The position numbers and the translations under genes are program-made. A stretch of DNA of 64,000 nucleotides from positions 215,477-279,476 of the forward strand of contig NZ_KK211287.1 in assembly GCF_000621485.1 (NCBI RefSeq), in the 5' to 3' direction. Position 1 is the first letter of the stretch. Each line of letters begins with the position of its first letter. The notes beneath the pieces are model-generated. The model worked only from the letters and a program-made list of their open reading frames with translations. It made no database searches and was not told where the DNA came from. This document shows positions 55,046 through 63,972 of this stretch, piece by piece. This DNA comes from Alkaliphilus transvaalensis ATCC 700919 (GTDB taxonomy: Bacteria; Bacillota; Clostridia; Peptostreptococcales; Natronincolaceae).

Positions 55046-57107
55046 AATTCCTATCTCCCTTCAAAAATTCTGACCTATAGCTTGTTTTGCCTACAACGCC
55101 ATCAAAAGTTACTAAAAGAGCTGGCAAGAAAGCTACAACTAAAAGCATTGACAGTATCGTTCCTCTTCCAATTAACGTCCCCATTTCTGCAACAATAGGA
55201 TTACTTGAAGTTAGCCATAGGGTGATTCCTGCTAAAGATAGAATTGTGGCAGAAATCAATATCGAACTAAAGGTATCTCCTAAAGTTTTGGCTATAGCAG
55301 CTTTTTTGCCGAGTTTTTTTCTATTTACCATGTAGTTACTGCTTAATAATATAGCATAATCTACTGTGGCCCCCAATTGTACTGTACTAATTACTAAATA
55401 ACCAATATAACAAAGGGGATTACCTGCAAAATAAGGTACTGAAAGATTAATCCATATAGCAGATTGTATCGTTAAAAGCAGTATGATAGGCAAAGAAATG
55501 GACTTAAATGTAACCATAAGGACCATAAAAATTGCTATTATTGCAGCTATATTTACCATTAAGTTATCTCTAATAACAACATTTTTCATATCATAGAGGG
55601 TCACACTCTGACCTGAAGAGTAAAAGTCATCTCCATAATATTGATGGGTTATATGATGGATTTCCTCCACCAATGCAAAGGCCTCTTCCCCCTCTTCTGC
55701 AGTATTGGTATAGGCAATGATTCTACTATAGTTTTCTGAATAAAATTGGTCGGTAATAGCCTTTTCTAAAAACTCAGCTGGGATAACCCTACCTACTGTT
55801 TCTGCATAAGAAAGAACAGTAGTAACCTTCTCTAAATTTTTAAGTTTTTCACCCAGCATCTGTTCCTTCACCACATCCCCTTTAGGGACCAACAGTACCA
55901 CTGCAACAGATTTTCCAAATTCTTCATTTATGGCTTTGGCATCCTGCCCACTTCTACTATTGGGGCTTAGTTCACCAGTACCATAAATAAAGTCGTTTTC
56001 TCTTTGGGCCATAAAGCTAGGCACAATAAGTAAAAAAACTAATATTAAAACCGGTAGTTTAATTTTATTAACAACCTTATTAACATTCTTAAACTCTGGT
56101 AAAATTTTTCTGCGTTTTGTTTTGTCTATCCAATGATAACAACTTAAAGTTAAGGCTGGTAAAAAGACAACCACAGATATAAAACTTAAAACGATCCCCT
56201 TAGCAAGATTTATCCCAAGGTCTGCTCCTATTTGAAATTTCATTAGCACAAGGGCGCTAAATCCAAATAGGGTAGTGGCAGCACTGGCGGCAATGGCAGG
56301 AAATGATTTTTTGATGGCCAGCTCCATAGCTTGATTAACATCTTCAGTCTCTCCTCTAAACTTTTCAAAACTATGAAGAAGAAATATGGCATAGTCAAGT
56401 GAAACTGCCAACTGTAAAATTGGACTTACAGCCTTTGTAATAAAGGATATTTCATCAAAAATGATATTTGTACCCATATTGATTAAAACAGAAATACCAA
56501 TGGCTCCTAAAAACAAAAGAGGTTCTATCCAAGAGCTAGTGGAGATAATTAAAATCAAGATAATAACAGGTACCAGTATTAGCATTGCCTTCATGGTCTC
56601 AGTGTTGGCCATCCCTTGAGTTTCTGCTCTATCTACGGCAACCCCAGCAAGCGCATGTTCATCACCTATAATCTTGTAAATCTCTTCGGTTATGGGGACT
56701 TCTTCCCCCTCCCGTATAGTAATGGATAAAAGGGCATTATTATCTTTATAGTAGCCCTCTAGCATTTCTGCCCCCACCATTTCAATAGGAACTTTTAAGT
56801 CAATGATGTCATCTAGCCATAAGATTTCAGATACACCATCTATTTCCTCTAGTTTTTCTTTGTATTCAAGGGCTTCTGCAATCGTAACATTCCTTAACAT
56901 AATCCTAGCATTAGGTATAGCTTCTTTAAATTCTGATTCCATAATTTTTAAAGCCTCAGTGGACTGTGCAGATTCTGGTAAATAATCTACCATATTGTAG
57001 TTAACCGAAACTCCAAACTGCAATAACCCGCAAATTATGGTAGCTGTAACAAATAAAATGATAATCAGCTTCTTATGTTGAATGATCGCTTTAGATAGTA
57101 TCTCCAT
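55029..57107 (-). CDS. MMPL/RND family transporter
   Basis: 692 residues with two sets of six hydrophobic segments, each after an extracellular loop. RND features: SPILQLAVSLDYAIFLLHSFEKFR and TVQLGATVDYAILLSSNYMVNRKKLG (the two sterol-sensing-like repeats), and Asp residues in the membrane segments. Exports lipids, drugs or peptides by proton motive force; substrate unknown. It is divergent from a TetR regulator, which probably represses it. ATG start with GGGAGG. Confidence 0.85.
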   Translation of the reverse strand: MEILSKAIIQHKKLIIILFVTATIICGLLQFGVSVNYNMVDYLPESAQSTEALKIMESEFKEAIPNARIMLRNVTIAEALEYKEKLEEIDGVSEILWLDDIIDLKVPIEMVGAEMLEGYYKDNNALLSITIREGEEVPITEEIYKIIGDEHALAGVAVDRAETQGMANTETMKAMLILVPVIILILIISTSSWIEPLLFLGAIGISVLINMGTNIIFDEISFITKAVSPILQLAVSLDYAIFLLHSFEKFRGETEDVNQAMELAIKKSFPAIAASAATTLFGFSALVLMKFQIGADLGINLAKGIVLSFISVVVFLPALTLSCYHWIDKTKRRKILPEFKNVNKVVNKIKLPVLILVFLLIVPSFMAQRENDFIYGTGELSPNSRSGQDAKAINEEFGKSVAVVLLVPKGDVVKEQMLGEKLKNLEKVTTVLSYAETVGRVIPAEFLEKAITDQFYSENYSRIIAYTNTAEEGEEAFALVEEIHHITHQYYGDDFYSSGQSVTLYDMKNVVIRDNLMVNIAAIIAIFMVLMVTFKSISLPIILLLTIQSAIWINLSVPYFAGNPLCYIGYLVISTVQLGATVDYAILLSSNYMVNRKKLGKKAAIAKTLGDTFSSILISATILSLAGITLWLTSSNPIVAEMGTLIGRGTILSMLLVVAFLPALLVTFDGVVGKTSYRSEFLKGDRNYEEII

Positions 57108-57427
57108 AATTTCCCTCCCATTTAGTAATCAACACGCTGTTGTATAATAACCATAAGTATATTATAATAAACACAATGTTGGATTACAACAAACAGATTA
57201 GGGATAGATGCCTTTTTACCAACATTTATCATTAGTTTGTTGGATATTAATAAATTATTAATAATTTAAGAATCCCTATATTCTTCAGCATTATATTAAC
57301 TATACATCTGAACATACTTAGCAGTTGGTAAATTTAAAATTAAATGGCACTTTAAATAGATTTAAACTAAAATAGATTATTTATAAAGAACTAAATGAAC
57401 TTAAGACAAAACTTAGGGGGTTTATTA
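57108..57427. promoter_or_regulatory. TetR operator region with three inverted repeats
   Basis: Between the divergent MMPL and TetR genes lie CAACA-CGC-TGTTG (57130-57142), TGTTG-GATTA-CAACA (57177-57191) and CCAACA...TGTTGG (57219-57243). All share the TGTTG/CAACA half-site. They are likely operators of the adjacent TetR protein. The remaining bases are AT-rich. Confidence 0.65.
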
Positions 57428-58000
57428 ATGAAAGATAAAAAAGTTGACAGGAGAGTTAAATACACTAAGATGATGTTAAAAGAAAGTCTTATTCAGCTCC
57501 TTCAAATAAAGTCTATTGATAAAATTACAATTAAAGAAATATGTGAACTAGCTGACATTAATCGTAGCACCTTTTATTCCCACTATACTGATCAACATGA
57601 CTTAATTAATCAAGTTCAGCAGGAGCTTTTAAAGGACATTAACGAATATCTAGATAATTATAATTTTAAGGGACCTGAAGCTGAATCTTTTCAAATGATT
57701 GTGAGTATTTTAGAATATATCGTTGCCAACGCTGAACTATGCAAAGTATTGCTAGGTAAAAACGGAAATAGAGAACTTCAAAAAGAAATTATGATGCTGG
57801 TCCAAGAACAGGCCCTAAGGGAAGTCTCCTATGAGAATAATATGGATGAAGAAACAATAGAATATTATACCCTCTTTGCAGTTAATGGAAGTATTGGAAT
57901 CATCCAAAAGTGGCTTCAGGATAACATGAAAAAAAGTGCACGAGAAATGGCAGAAATGATTACTAAGTTAATTTTTCGTGGCGTTTACCCCACCCATTAA
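57428..58000 (+). CDS. TetR family transcriptional regulator
   Basis: 190 residues. N-terminal helix-turn-helix: ALIQLLQIKSIDKITIKEICELADINRSTFYSHYTDQHDLINQV (only the core quoted: ITIKEICELADINRSTFYSH). The C-terminal ligand domain is not conserved. ATG at 57428 follows TTAGGGGG; the ORF starts at 57395. It is divergent from the MMPL exporter and likely represses it, binding the TGTTG/CAACA inverted repeats. Confidence 0.85.
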   Translation: MKDKKVDRRVKYTKMMLKESLIQLLQIKSIDKITIKEICELADINRSTFYSHYTDQHDLINQVQQELLKDINEYLDNYNFKGPEAESFQMIVSILEYIVANAELCKVLLGKNGNRELQKEIMMLVQEQALREVSYENNMDEETIEYYTLFAVNGSIGIIQKWLQDNMKKSAREMAEMITKLIFRGVYPTH

Positions 58001-58023
58001 CGAATGTTCTGCAATAAAAAAAT

Positions 58024-58053
58024 CGCTGCTTAGTGTTCAACGAGAAATATATT
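58024..58053. repeat. 30-bp repeat shared with 50296
   Basis: Matches 50296-50325 at 27 of 30 positions (CGCTGCTTAGTGTT... ...TATT). It lies after the TetR gene. Confidence 0.65.
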
Positions 58054-58079
58054 AATTAATAAATGTATAAAACAAATAT

Positions 58080-58127
58080 AAAAAGAACAAAGAAGGGAAA
58101 CTACAGCATACTATAGATTCCCTTCTA
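58080..58127 (-). terminator. Terminator of the SLH protein gene
   Basis: AGAAGGGAA pairs with TTCCCTTCT; the minus strand continues TTGTTCTTTTT. Confidence 0.65.
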
Positions 58128-58156
58128 AAATTATATAAATGAACTTTTATAATAGT

Positions 58157-59536
58157 CTAACTTTCTTCCCCATAATCAATAATAATTAAAATTGACTCTT
58201 CAGGAGGTTTTACATCGTAAATGGTGCCAACTTCCCCATATGCTACAACCATTCCCATTTTTATTTGAAGCATGTCTCTACCTTCTTCTTCTAATAGAAA
58301 GTTATAGCTATAGCCAATTTTAACGATTTCATTTTGAGGACTAACATAAAATTCAAACTCATGTTCCATTTCCTCTAGATCCATCCCCAGTCCATTTTCT
58401 TCTGCCATAAAATCAAAAACAGAAATATATTCTAGGGGCAACAGCAGTTTAGCATCTTCTAATGGCAATTTAATGATATATTTTGTTAATCTTGTTCCTT
58501 CTAATACAACTTCTCCTTCATTACTTATCCAATAGTTAGCATAATTCTTCAATATAGCTTCATCAATTTTAAATGAATCCATAGGATAATTTCCTAATTC
58601 TAACCAGACCTCTTCTTGAAAATCTTTCATATATAAAACATCATCAACCTTAATGACCTCTGTCTTAGTTTCATCAAAACTATATCTATCTTTAAGAATA
58701 CTTTTACTTACTAAATGGAAATTGCCGTTATTAACTTTATTAATTTCCTCCTTCTCCATAACAACCTTTATATCCCTTATAAAGTCTGTAATTGAATAGA
58801 TTAAACTCGTTTGTATTTCTCCCCTATAGGGTTTCTGATTATTTACAATTGCATGATATAAAGCAGGATGTTGTATTTCTTCATTACTCATAAATAATCT
58901 ATAGATTATTACTGCTAATTCTTCTCTTTTTACCTTTTCCTTTGGTCCAAAGGTATCATTTTTTCTAACCTCCATTAATCCAAAAGCTAAAGCAATGTCA
59001 GTTTCTTTCTTAGCCCAAGTAGAAATCTCGTCAGCATCCTTTAATTCGTTTATATATGATAGATGGACTTCTTCATCCATCTTTTCCTTCATTATCCCTA
59101 ATGAGCGAATCACCATTACAGCAATTTCTTCCCTAGTAATCTCTTTATTTATCCCAAATGTATCTTCAGAAATACCCTTTATTATCCCTTCTCTATGGGC
59201 GGCTTCTATGTACTTAAATGCCCAATGATCTGTTGGTACATCCTTAAAACTAGCTATATCTAAGCCTTCCTTCAGTTCAAGCTCCAGCACCCTTACAAGC
59301 ATTGTCACCATTTCGGCACGGTTAACTGTTTTTTGGGGATAGAAATAACCCTGATCTCCTTTTAAAATATTATTCTCCTTTAATTCTACAATCGCACTTC
59401 TAGCATATGTACTACTTTGATCTATATCTTTAAAAATAATATTCTCTTTTGCAAAAACCCTAGCCATTGTAAAGATTTGTAGAATTAATGTAATACCCAC
59501 CACTACCCTAACAAATCTAGTATGGTACTTTTTCAT
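58157..59536 (-). CDS. S-layer homology domain protein
   Basis: 459 residues. Signal segment near residues 8-30 (VVVGITLILQIFTMARVFA), then three SLH motifs: FKDIDQSSTYARSAIVEL, FKDVPTDHWAFKYIEAAHREG and LKDADEISTWAKKETDIAL, each with a downstream VNRAEMVTML/TREEIAVMVI/KREELAVIIY. The rest is a C-terminal domain of unknown function. It is likely anchored to pyruvylated cell wall polymers. ATG at 59536 follows TGGAGGG; the ORF extends to 59554. Confidence 0.85.
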   Translation of the reverse strand: MKKYHTRFVRVVVGITLILQIFTMARVFAKENIIFKDIDQSSTYARSAIVELKENNILKGDQGYFYPQKTVNRAEMVTMLVRVLELELKEGLDIASFKDVPTDHWAFKYIEAAHREGIIKGISEDTFGINKEITREEIAVMVIRSLGIMKEKMDEEVHLSYINELKDADEISTWAKKETDIALAFGLMEVRKNDTFGPKEKVKREELAVIIYRLFMSNEEIQHPALYHAIVNNQKPYRGEIQTSLIYSITDFIRDIKVVMEKEEINKVNNGNFHLVSKSILKDRYSFDETKTEVIKVDDVLYMKDFQEEVWLELGNYPMDSFKIDEAILKNYANYWISNEGEVVLEGTRLTKYIIKLPLEDAKLLLPLEYISVFDFMAEENGLGMDLEEMEHEFEFYVSPQNEIVKIGYSYNFLLEEEGRDMLQIKMGMVVAYGEVGTIYDVKPPEESILIIIDYGEES

Positions 59537-59841
59537 AATATCCCTCCACCACATTTTTATATCCAGTTATAAATCTTTACTTGCTTAATCATACTTAACT
59601 CTATGCTATCATAGTTTTATATCAACTTTCTAAGGTCAATATTTTCCATGTATTTGGATTGTATCATGATTATTCATTTTTCCTATAAAAGAATAGGTTA
59701 TATCAAAAAATGAAAGAAGCCCTCTATTTTGAAAGGACTTCTTATCTTTTTGTCTTCTTATCTAGATATAATTAAACATACAGGAAGACTATAGCTACTA
59801 CTTTTTTAAATATCTATTTACTTATCAAAAAGATTATGGAC
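59537..59841. other. Intergenic gap with a terminator
   Basis: 305 bp without an ORF. The terminator at 59703-59741 belongs to the YtrA-type operon. The rest holds the promoter region of the SLH gene. Confidence 0.5.
59703..59741 (-). terminator. Terminator of the GntR-ABC operon
   Basis: GAAGTCCT/AGGGCTTC stem followed on the minus strand by TTTCATTTTTTG, about 100 bases after the last gene. Confidence 0.6.
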
Positions 59842-60096
59842 TTAAAATAGCCAACTATATATCCAAAATAGCACCAATAATAAGCCCAAGATCCATGTAG
59901 GAATACCCCAAATAAGACTTAACTGTTTTTGTAGCCCATAATATATTGAAGCTAATACCATTGTGATTCCAGTAATCAGCAAGATTATTACTGAAGGTAT
60001 TGCTATTAAACTATTAGATAGGGTTGTTAGTATAAAATAGATCAACGCTGATCCGCCACTAACAATTCTGCCCTTTTCTGTTGTTACTCCAAGCAT
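59842..60096 (-). CDS. Small membrane protein of the GntR-ABC operon
   Basis: 84 residues with three hydrophobic segments near residues 16-35, 37-58 and 64-83. Not recognised. It lies 13 bp downstream of the permease gene and has RBS AAAGGAGAGG. Possibly an accessory subunit of the transporter. Confidence 0.7.
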   Translation of the reverse strand: MLGVTTEKGRIVSGGSALIYFILTTLSNSLIAIPSVIILLITGITMVLASIYYGLQKQLSLIWGIPTWILGLLLVLFWIYSWLF

Positions 60097-60109
60097 GATA
60101 TCCTCTCCT

Positions 60110-60778
60110 TTAGAAATCTCTTTTTCTATATATTCTTGAAGATAGCCCCATAGAGGCGACTAAAAGGACAATGGCAATAAACATCAATAATCCGTAGAAT
60201 AAACCATTATCGTTACTTTGGTTCATATTGATTAAAGTATTAATGACAGAATGTCCCTTAGATTCACTAAGTTTTGTTATTAAAATAGTGGGACCAAAAA
60301 AGAATCCTAAAAATACAAAAGTGTTGTAGGCTCTAGCTTTAATATACCCAAATTTATAATAAATAGGAAGATAGAAGGCGATAAATAAACTTACACTTAT
60401 CAAGGCAATGTAGATTTCTTGCTGAGTGATGATATTTATATTTCCAATTTGCAATTTCGAAAATAAATAACCAATTAAAATAATGATTAAACAGTTAATC
60501 ATAGAAAATAAAATAGAGGAAACATATTTAGCTGAGACAATTGTTTTTCTAGTTATAGGTAAACTGTTAAAAATAACCTCTGTATTGTTCTTATCATCGG
60601 CAGCACATCCCCCTTGTATAAAATTATAGCTGGAAGCTAATATCCCCATAATGTAGGCACCACTGGCTAAACTTCCGCCCCCCATTCCAAAGGCAATAAA
60701 AATAAATATACCGTATAAGGCTGTAAATAGATATGACTTTTTTTGAATAATGGCGTCTTTTAATATTAAGCTAATCAT
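60110..60778 (-). CDS. ABC-2 type permease
   Basis: 222 residues with six hydrophobic segments (SYLFTALYGIFIFIAFGMGGGS, YVSSILFSMINCLIIILIGYLF and others). It resembles the ABC-2 permeases paired with YtrB-like ATPases. Start overlaps the ATPase gene end by eight bases, so the two are coupled. Confidence 0.8.
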   Translation of the reverse strand: MISLILKDAIIQKKSYLFTALYGIFIFIAFGMGGGSLASGAYIMGILASSYNFIQGGCAADDKNNTEVIFNSLPITRKTIVSAKYVSSILFSMINCLIIILIGYLFSKLQIGNINIITQQEIYIALISVSLFIAFYLPIYYKFGYIKARAYNTFVFLGFFFGPTILITKLSESKGHSVINTLINMNQSNDNGLFYGLLMFIAIVLLVASMGLSSRIYRKRDF

Positions 60779-61637
60779 TTATATTCCCCCTAACTGAATA
60801 GACCATAATATCTTCTAAGGTAGGTACTTCAAATATTGCCGAGTCTTGTAATGCAGCCTTTAACGTTGGATTATTATAGATTAATGCTTCAAACCCAAAT
60901 CCATGCTCCTTAAACCCTATAAAGTGTTTTTTTATCTCAGAATCCAACTTATTTTTATCTCCCTTTACAAGTCTATAGGATTCTAATATATCATCCTTGG
61001 TCTTGGTAAAAATTAATTCGCCCTTATCAATAAAAGTGATATAATCTGCTATTTTATCTAAGTCTCGGGTAATATGGGTTGAGAACAGTATACTTCTTCT
61101 CTCGTCTTGTATGATGTCGTAGAGAACATCTAATAGTTCGCTTCTAATAACGGGGTCTAACCCAGATGTAGGCTCATCCATTATAATTAGTTCTGCATGG
61201 TGGGACAGGGCGATGGCTAAGGAGTATTTCATCTTCATACCCTTAGATAACTCTTTAATTTTTAATTTTAGGGGCAGATTAAATTCCTTAATGTAGCGGT
61301 TAAACTCCTTTTCATCCCAACTTTTATAATGGGGTGCAATAATATTTTTAATCTCTCTTAAGCTAAGTTCCTCATAAAAGTAATTTTCATCATAGACAAA
61401 ACCAATCTTATCTTTAATCTCTTTTTCATTTTTTTCTAGGGTCTTATTAAAGATTTTAATTTCACCACTATCCTTCTGAATTAAGTTCATCAATAATTTG
61501 ATTGTTGTACTTTTGCCAGCTCCATTTGGTCCTATAAACCCCATAATATAGCCAGGCTCTAAACTAAAACTGATATTTTTCAATGAAAATTCTTTATAAC
61601 TTTTAGAAAGATTTTTTACTTCTAATATATTACTCAT
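60771..61637 (-). CDS. ABC transporter ATPase, YtrB-like
   Basis: 288 residues. Walker A GPNGAGKSTTIKLL, signature LSKGMKMKYSLAIAL, Walker B LIIMDEPTSGLDP, and switch His in STHITRDLDK. The C-terminus (after residue 215) is a YtrB-type tail. Overlaps the YtrA-like gene by four bases. It likely drives export of a cell-wall-active compound, as in Bacillus YtrBCDEF. Confidence 0.85.
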   Translation of the reverse strand: MSNILEVKNLSKSYKEFSLKNISFSLEPGYIMGFIGPNGAGKSTTIKLLMNLIQKDSGEIKIFNKTLEKNEKEIKDKIGFVYDENYFYEELSLREIKNIIAPHYKSWDEKEFNRYIKEFNLPLKLKIKELSKGMKMKYSLAIALSHHAELIIMDEPTSGLDPVIRSELLDVLYDIIQDERRSILFSTHITRDLDKIADYITFIDKGELIFTKTKDDILESYRLVKGDKNKLDSEIKKHFIGFKEHGFGFEALIYNNPTLKAALQDSAIFEVPTLEDIMVYSVRGNIND

Positions 61638-62017
61638 TCACTACCTACCTCCTTAAATAATACAGATAACATATTCTGTACTTCCTCTTCTTTTAATCCT
61701 AAAATGCTAGATTCTGCTACGACTTCAATTAATTTTTCTTCAATTAATCTAAGTTTTCTTTCCCTTAGTAGCTCTTTATTTTGAGCTGCTACAAAAGACC
61801 CTTTCCCTGCTACAGTTTCAATAAAACCGTCTTTTTCTAACTCTTCGTAGGCCCTTTTTGTTGTAATTACACTAATCTGTAGGTCTTTGGCTAGGCTTCT
61901 GATAGAAGGCAGGGCATCTGTCTCTTGTAATTCTCCCTTTAAAATCATTCCCTTTATTTGATTGACAATCTGCTCATAAATTGCCTCAGGGGATGCATTA
62001 GAAATAATTATTTTCAT
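61634..62017 (-). CDS. GntR family regulator, YtrA-like
   Basis: 127 residues. HTH: LPSIRSLAKDLQISVITTKRAYEELEKDGFI; after it a short C-terminal dimer region without ligand domain, as in YtrA. The ATG at 62017 follows GGAGGAGATGAG; the longer ORF begins in the operator. It probably represses its own operon by binding the palindrome at 62031-62065. Confidence 0.85.
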   Translation of the reverse strand: MKIIISNASPEAIYEQIVNQIKGMILKGELQETDALPSIRSLAKDLQISVITTKRAYEELEKDGFIETVAGKGSFVAAQNKELLRERKLRLIEEKLIEVVAESSILGLKEEEVQNMLSVLFKEVGSE

Positions 62018-62030
62018 CTCATCTCCTCCG

Positions 62031-62079
62031 TATATACTGTACATATTATATATATACAGTATATACATCTAGATGTCAA
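62031..62079 (-). promoter_or_regulatory. Promoter and YtrA-type operator
   Basis: Perfect 11-bp inverted repeat TATATACTGTA...TACAGTATATA (62031-62041 and 62055-62065) lies over the promoter: minus-strand TTGACA (62074-62079) followed 17 bases later by TATATA, or TATAAT a little further. The GntR product encoded next door is the likely ligand. Confidence 0.75.
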
Positions 62080-62187
62080 TATATTCAATAAAAAAATTTC
62101 TATTTTAATTAATTTCCATTATCTGTTGAATTTGATATAATTGAGAAAATTACATGTGTAAGTCTATAAGTAAGGGGGATCTAACCT

Positions 62188-63324
62188 ATGAAAATCATTA
62201 TTGCACCAGATTCTTTTAAGGAAAGCATGACAGCTCAAGAAGCTGCCAATGCCATAGAAGATGGGATTAAAAAAATACTGCCTAATGCTGATTGTATCAA
62301 AGTTCCTATGGCAGATGGTGGTGAAGGAACAACACAATCTTTAGTGGATGCAACGAAGGGTGTACTTTTTAAAAAAGAAGTTCTAGGACCTTTAGGAAAC
62401 CCAGTAGAAGCCTATTATGGTATTTTAGGAAATGGGACTACCGGCGTATTAGAGATGGCCTCTGCCAGTGGACTTCAATTAGTACCTAAGAATAAAAGAA
62501 ATCCATTAATCACTACCACCTATGGAACAGGGCAACTTATTAAGGCTGCTTTAGACCATGGGGTTAGGCATTTAGTGATTGGCATAGGCGGCAGTGCCAC
62601 AAATGATGGAGGTGCTGGTATGCTACAAGCCCTTGGCATAAAACTCTTAAACAAACAGGGGGAAGAGTTACCCTTCGGGGGCGGATATTTGGACCAGTTG
62701 TTTCAGATTGATACGACAGGCATCGACCCCCGTCTTTCAAAAACCGTCATTGAAGTAGCCTGTGATGTTACTAACCCTCTAACTGGTAAAACAGGAGCAT
62801 CCTACATATTTGGTCCTCAAAAAGGAGCAACCCCCGAAATGGTCTTACACTTAGATGAGAATTTAAAACACTATGCTAAAATAATTAAAGCTCAATTAGG
62901 TAAAGATATTAATGATATTCCTGGTGCTGGAGCTGCTGGAGGCTTAGGAGCAGGCTTAATTGCTTTCCTTTCTGCAAGATTAATGAAGGGAGTAGAATTA
63001 GTAATACAACATACCCACCTTGAAGAAAAACTAGTGGGAGCAGGTCTGGTCATTACTGGTGAAGGTAGTATTGATGGCCAAACGGTGTTTGGGAAAACCT
63101 TATTTGGTATCGCTACAGTTGCAAAAAAAAATGGTGTACCCGTTATCGCATTAGGAGGCTCTATTGGTGAGGGCTCGGAAGTTTTATATGCCCATGGTAT
63201 TAATGCTATTTTGGGTATTCTACCTTCTACATGTAATCTTGATAAGGCCTTAGAAAAAGGGGTTGAAAACTTAACTCGAACTAGTGAGAATGTAGCTCGG
63301 ATGATACAGGTATTTGGCATATAA
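62188..63324 (+). CDS. glxK: Glycerate kinase, GarK/GlxK family
   Basis: 378 residues with family motifs: IAPDSFKESMTAQEAANAI, ADGGEGTTQSLV, GIGGSATNDGGAGMLQALG and GEGSIDGQTVFGK. It phosphorylates D-glycerate to 2- or 3-phosphoglycerate. RBS AAGGGGG. It is monocistronic, followed by a terminator. D-2-hydroxyacid dehydrogenase at 1291 could make glycerate, but there is no direct link. Confidence 0.9.
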   Translation: MKIIIAPDSFKESMTAQEAANAIEDGIKKILPNADCIKVPMADGGEGTTQSLVDATKGVLFKKEVLGPLGNPVEAYYGILGNGTTGVLEMASASGLQLVPKNKRNPLITTTYGTGQLIKAALDHGVRHLVIGIGGSATNDGGAGMLQALGIKLLNKQGEELPFGGGYLDQLFQIDTTGIDPRLSKTVIEVACDVTNPLTGKTGASYIFGPQKGATPEMVLHLDENLKHYAKIIKAQLGKDINDIPGAGAAGGLGAGLIAFLSARLMKGVELVIQHTHLEEKLVGAGLVITGEGSIDGQTVFGKTLFGIATVAKKNGVPVIALGGSIGEGSEVLYAHGINAILGILPSTCNLDKALEKGVENLTRTSENVARMIQVFGI

Positions 63325-63339
63325 GGTTTTAGAAATAGA

Positions 63340-63382
63340 AAAAGGAGTCCCTGCTATTGATTTGCAAGGATTCCTTTTATTT
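63340..63382 (+). terminator. Terminator of the glycerate kinase gene
   Basis: AAAAGGAGTCC pairs with GGATTCCTTTT with one G-T pair, and is followed by ATTTT. Confidence 0.7.
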
Positions 63383-63468
63383 TACAGTTATATATTATAC
63401 TGTTATTTTCGTATTTTTTGCTTTTGATGTTTTTTTACTTTTCATATTAAATGGAACAAATTAAATAA

Positions 63469-63786
63469 TTAGTTTCCCGCTATACTGTTCCCTTCTGCTA
63501 AATAATTTTTTAAATATGCTACAGCTTCTTCTATATATTGATCTAATTGCTTCTTAGTTACTAATATTCTAATTGTCGTTGGCAGTACTTCGTATATTCG
63601 TTCAACAACCATTGCATATTTTAATTCACCATTTCCACTACCTAACGCCTTTTCTGCCTCAATTACTAAAGCTAATATAATTTTTTTAACTACTTCTTCA
63701 TTAGATTTTTTGTAGAAATATAATAGACCGCCTACAAAAATAACCCCTAAAAGAATATCTATCCAATAATTTGTTAAAAAGGCCAT
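63469..63786 (-). CDS. LL-H-type phage holin-like protein
   Basis: 105 residues with one hydrophobic segment (WIDILLGVIFVGGLLYFY), then a helical tail (IILALVIEAEKALGSGNGELKYAMV). It resembles the LL-H family of phage holins (PF09682). No other phage genes lie next to it in the window, so it may be a remnant or have a separate role. ATG at 63786 has GGGAGGACAG upstream. Confidence 0.65.
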   Translation of the reverse strand: MAFLTNYWIDILLGVIFVGGLLYFYKKSNEEVVKKIILALVIEAEKALGSGNGELKYAMVVERIYEVLPTTIRILVTKKQLDQYIEEAVAYLKNYLAEGNSIAGN

Positions 63787-63909
63787 AGTCTGTCCTCCCT
63801 TCTGTATCAATATTTTTACTGTATACTATGCAATAATATATTTTTTGTTATCATCACAGTTCTAGATAAAATATAAAGTGCACCCTTCCATATTAGTTCT
63901 AGTTCTTGA

Positions 63910-63969
63910 TATGCTCCCTATTAGGTAGACAGATTAAAAAATAAAATCTGTTTATCTAAGGGGAGTATA
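63910..63969. repeat. 25-bp inverted repeat, probable IS end
   Basis: Arms TATGCTCCC-TA-TTAGGTAGACAGATT and AATCTGTTTATCTAAGGGGAGTATA are inverted repeats with few mismatches, separated by 9 bases. Right arm ends just before the partial ORF at 63973, so this may be the left end of an insertion sequence, or a transcription attenuator. Confidence 0.45.
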
Positions 63970-63972
63970 TTT

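Noticed and set aside
62892..63320. 142-codon minus-strand ORF over glycerate kinase
   Set aside because: Antisense to a conserved enzyme with the full set of family motifs.
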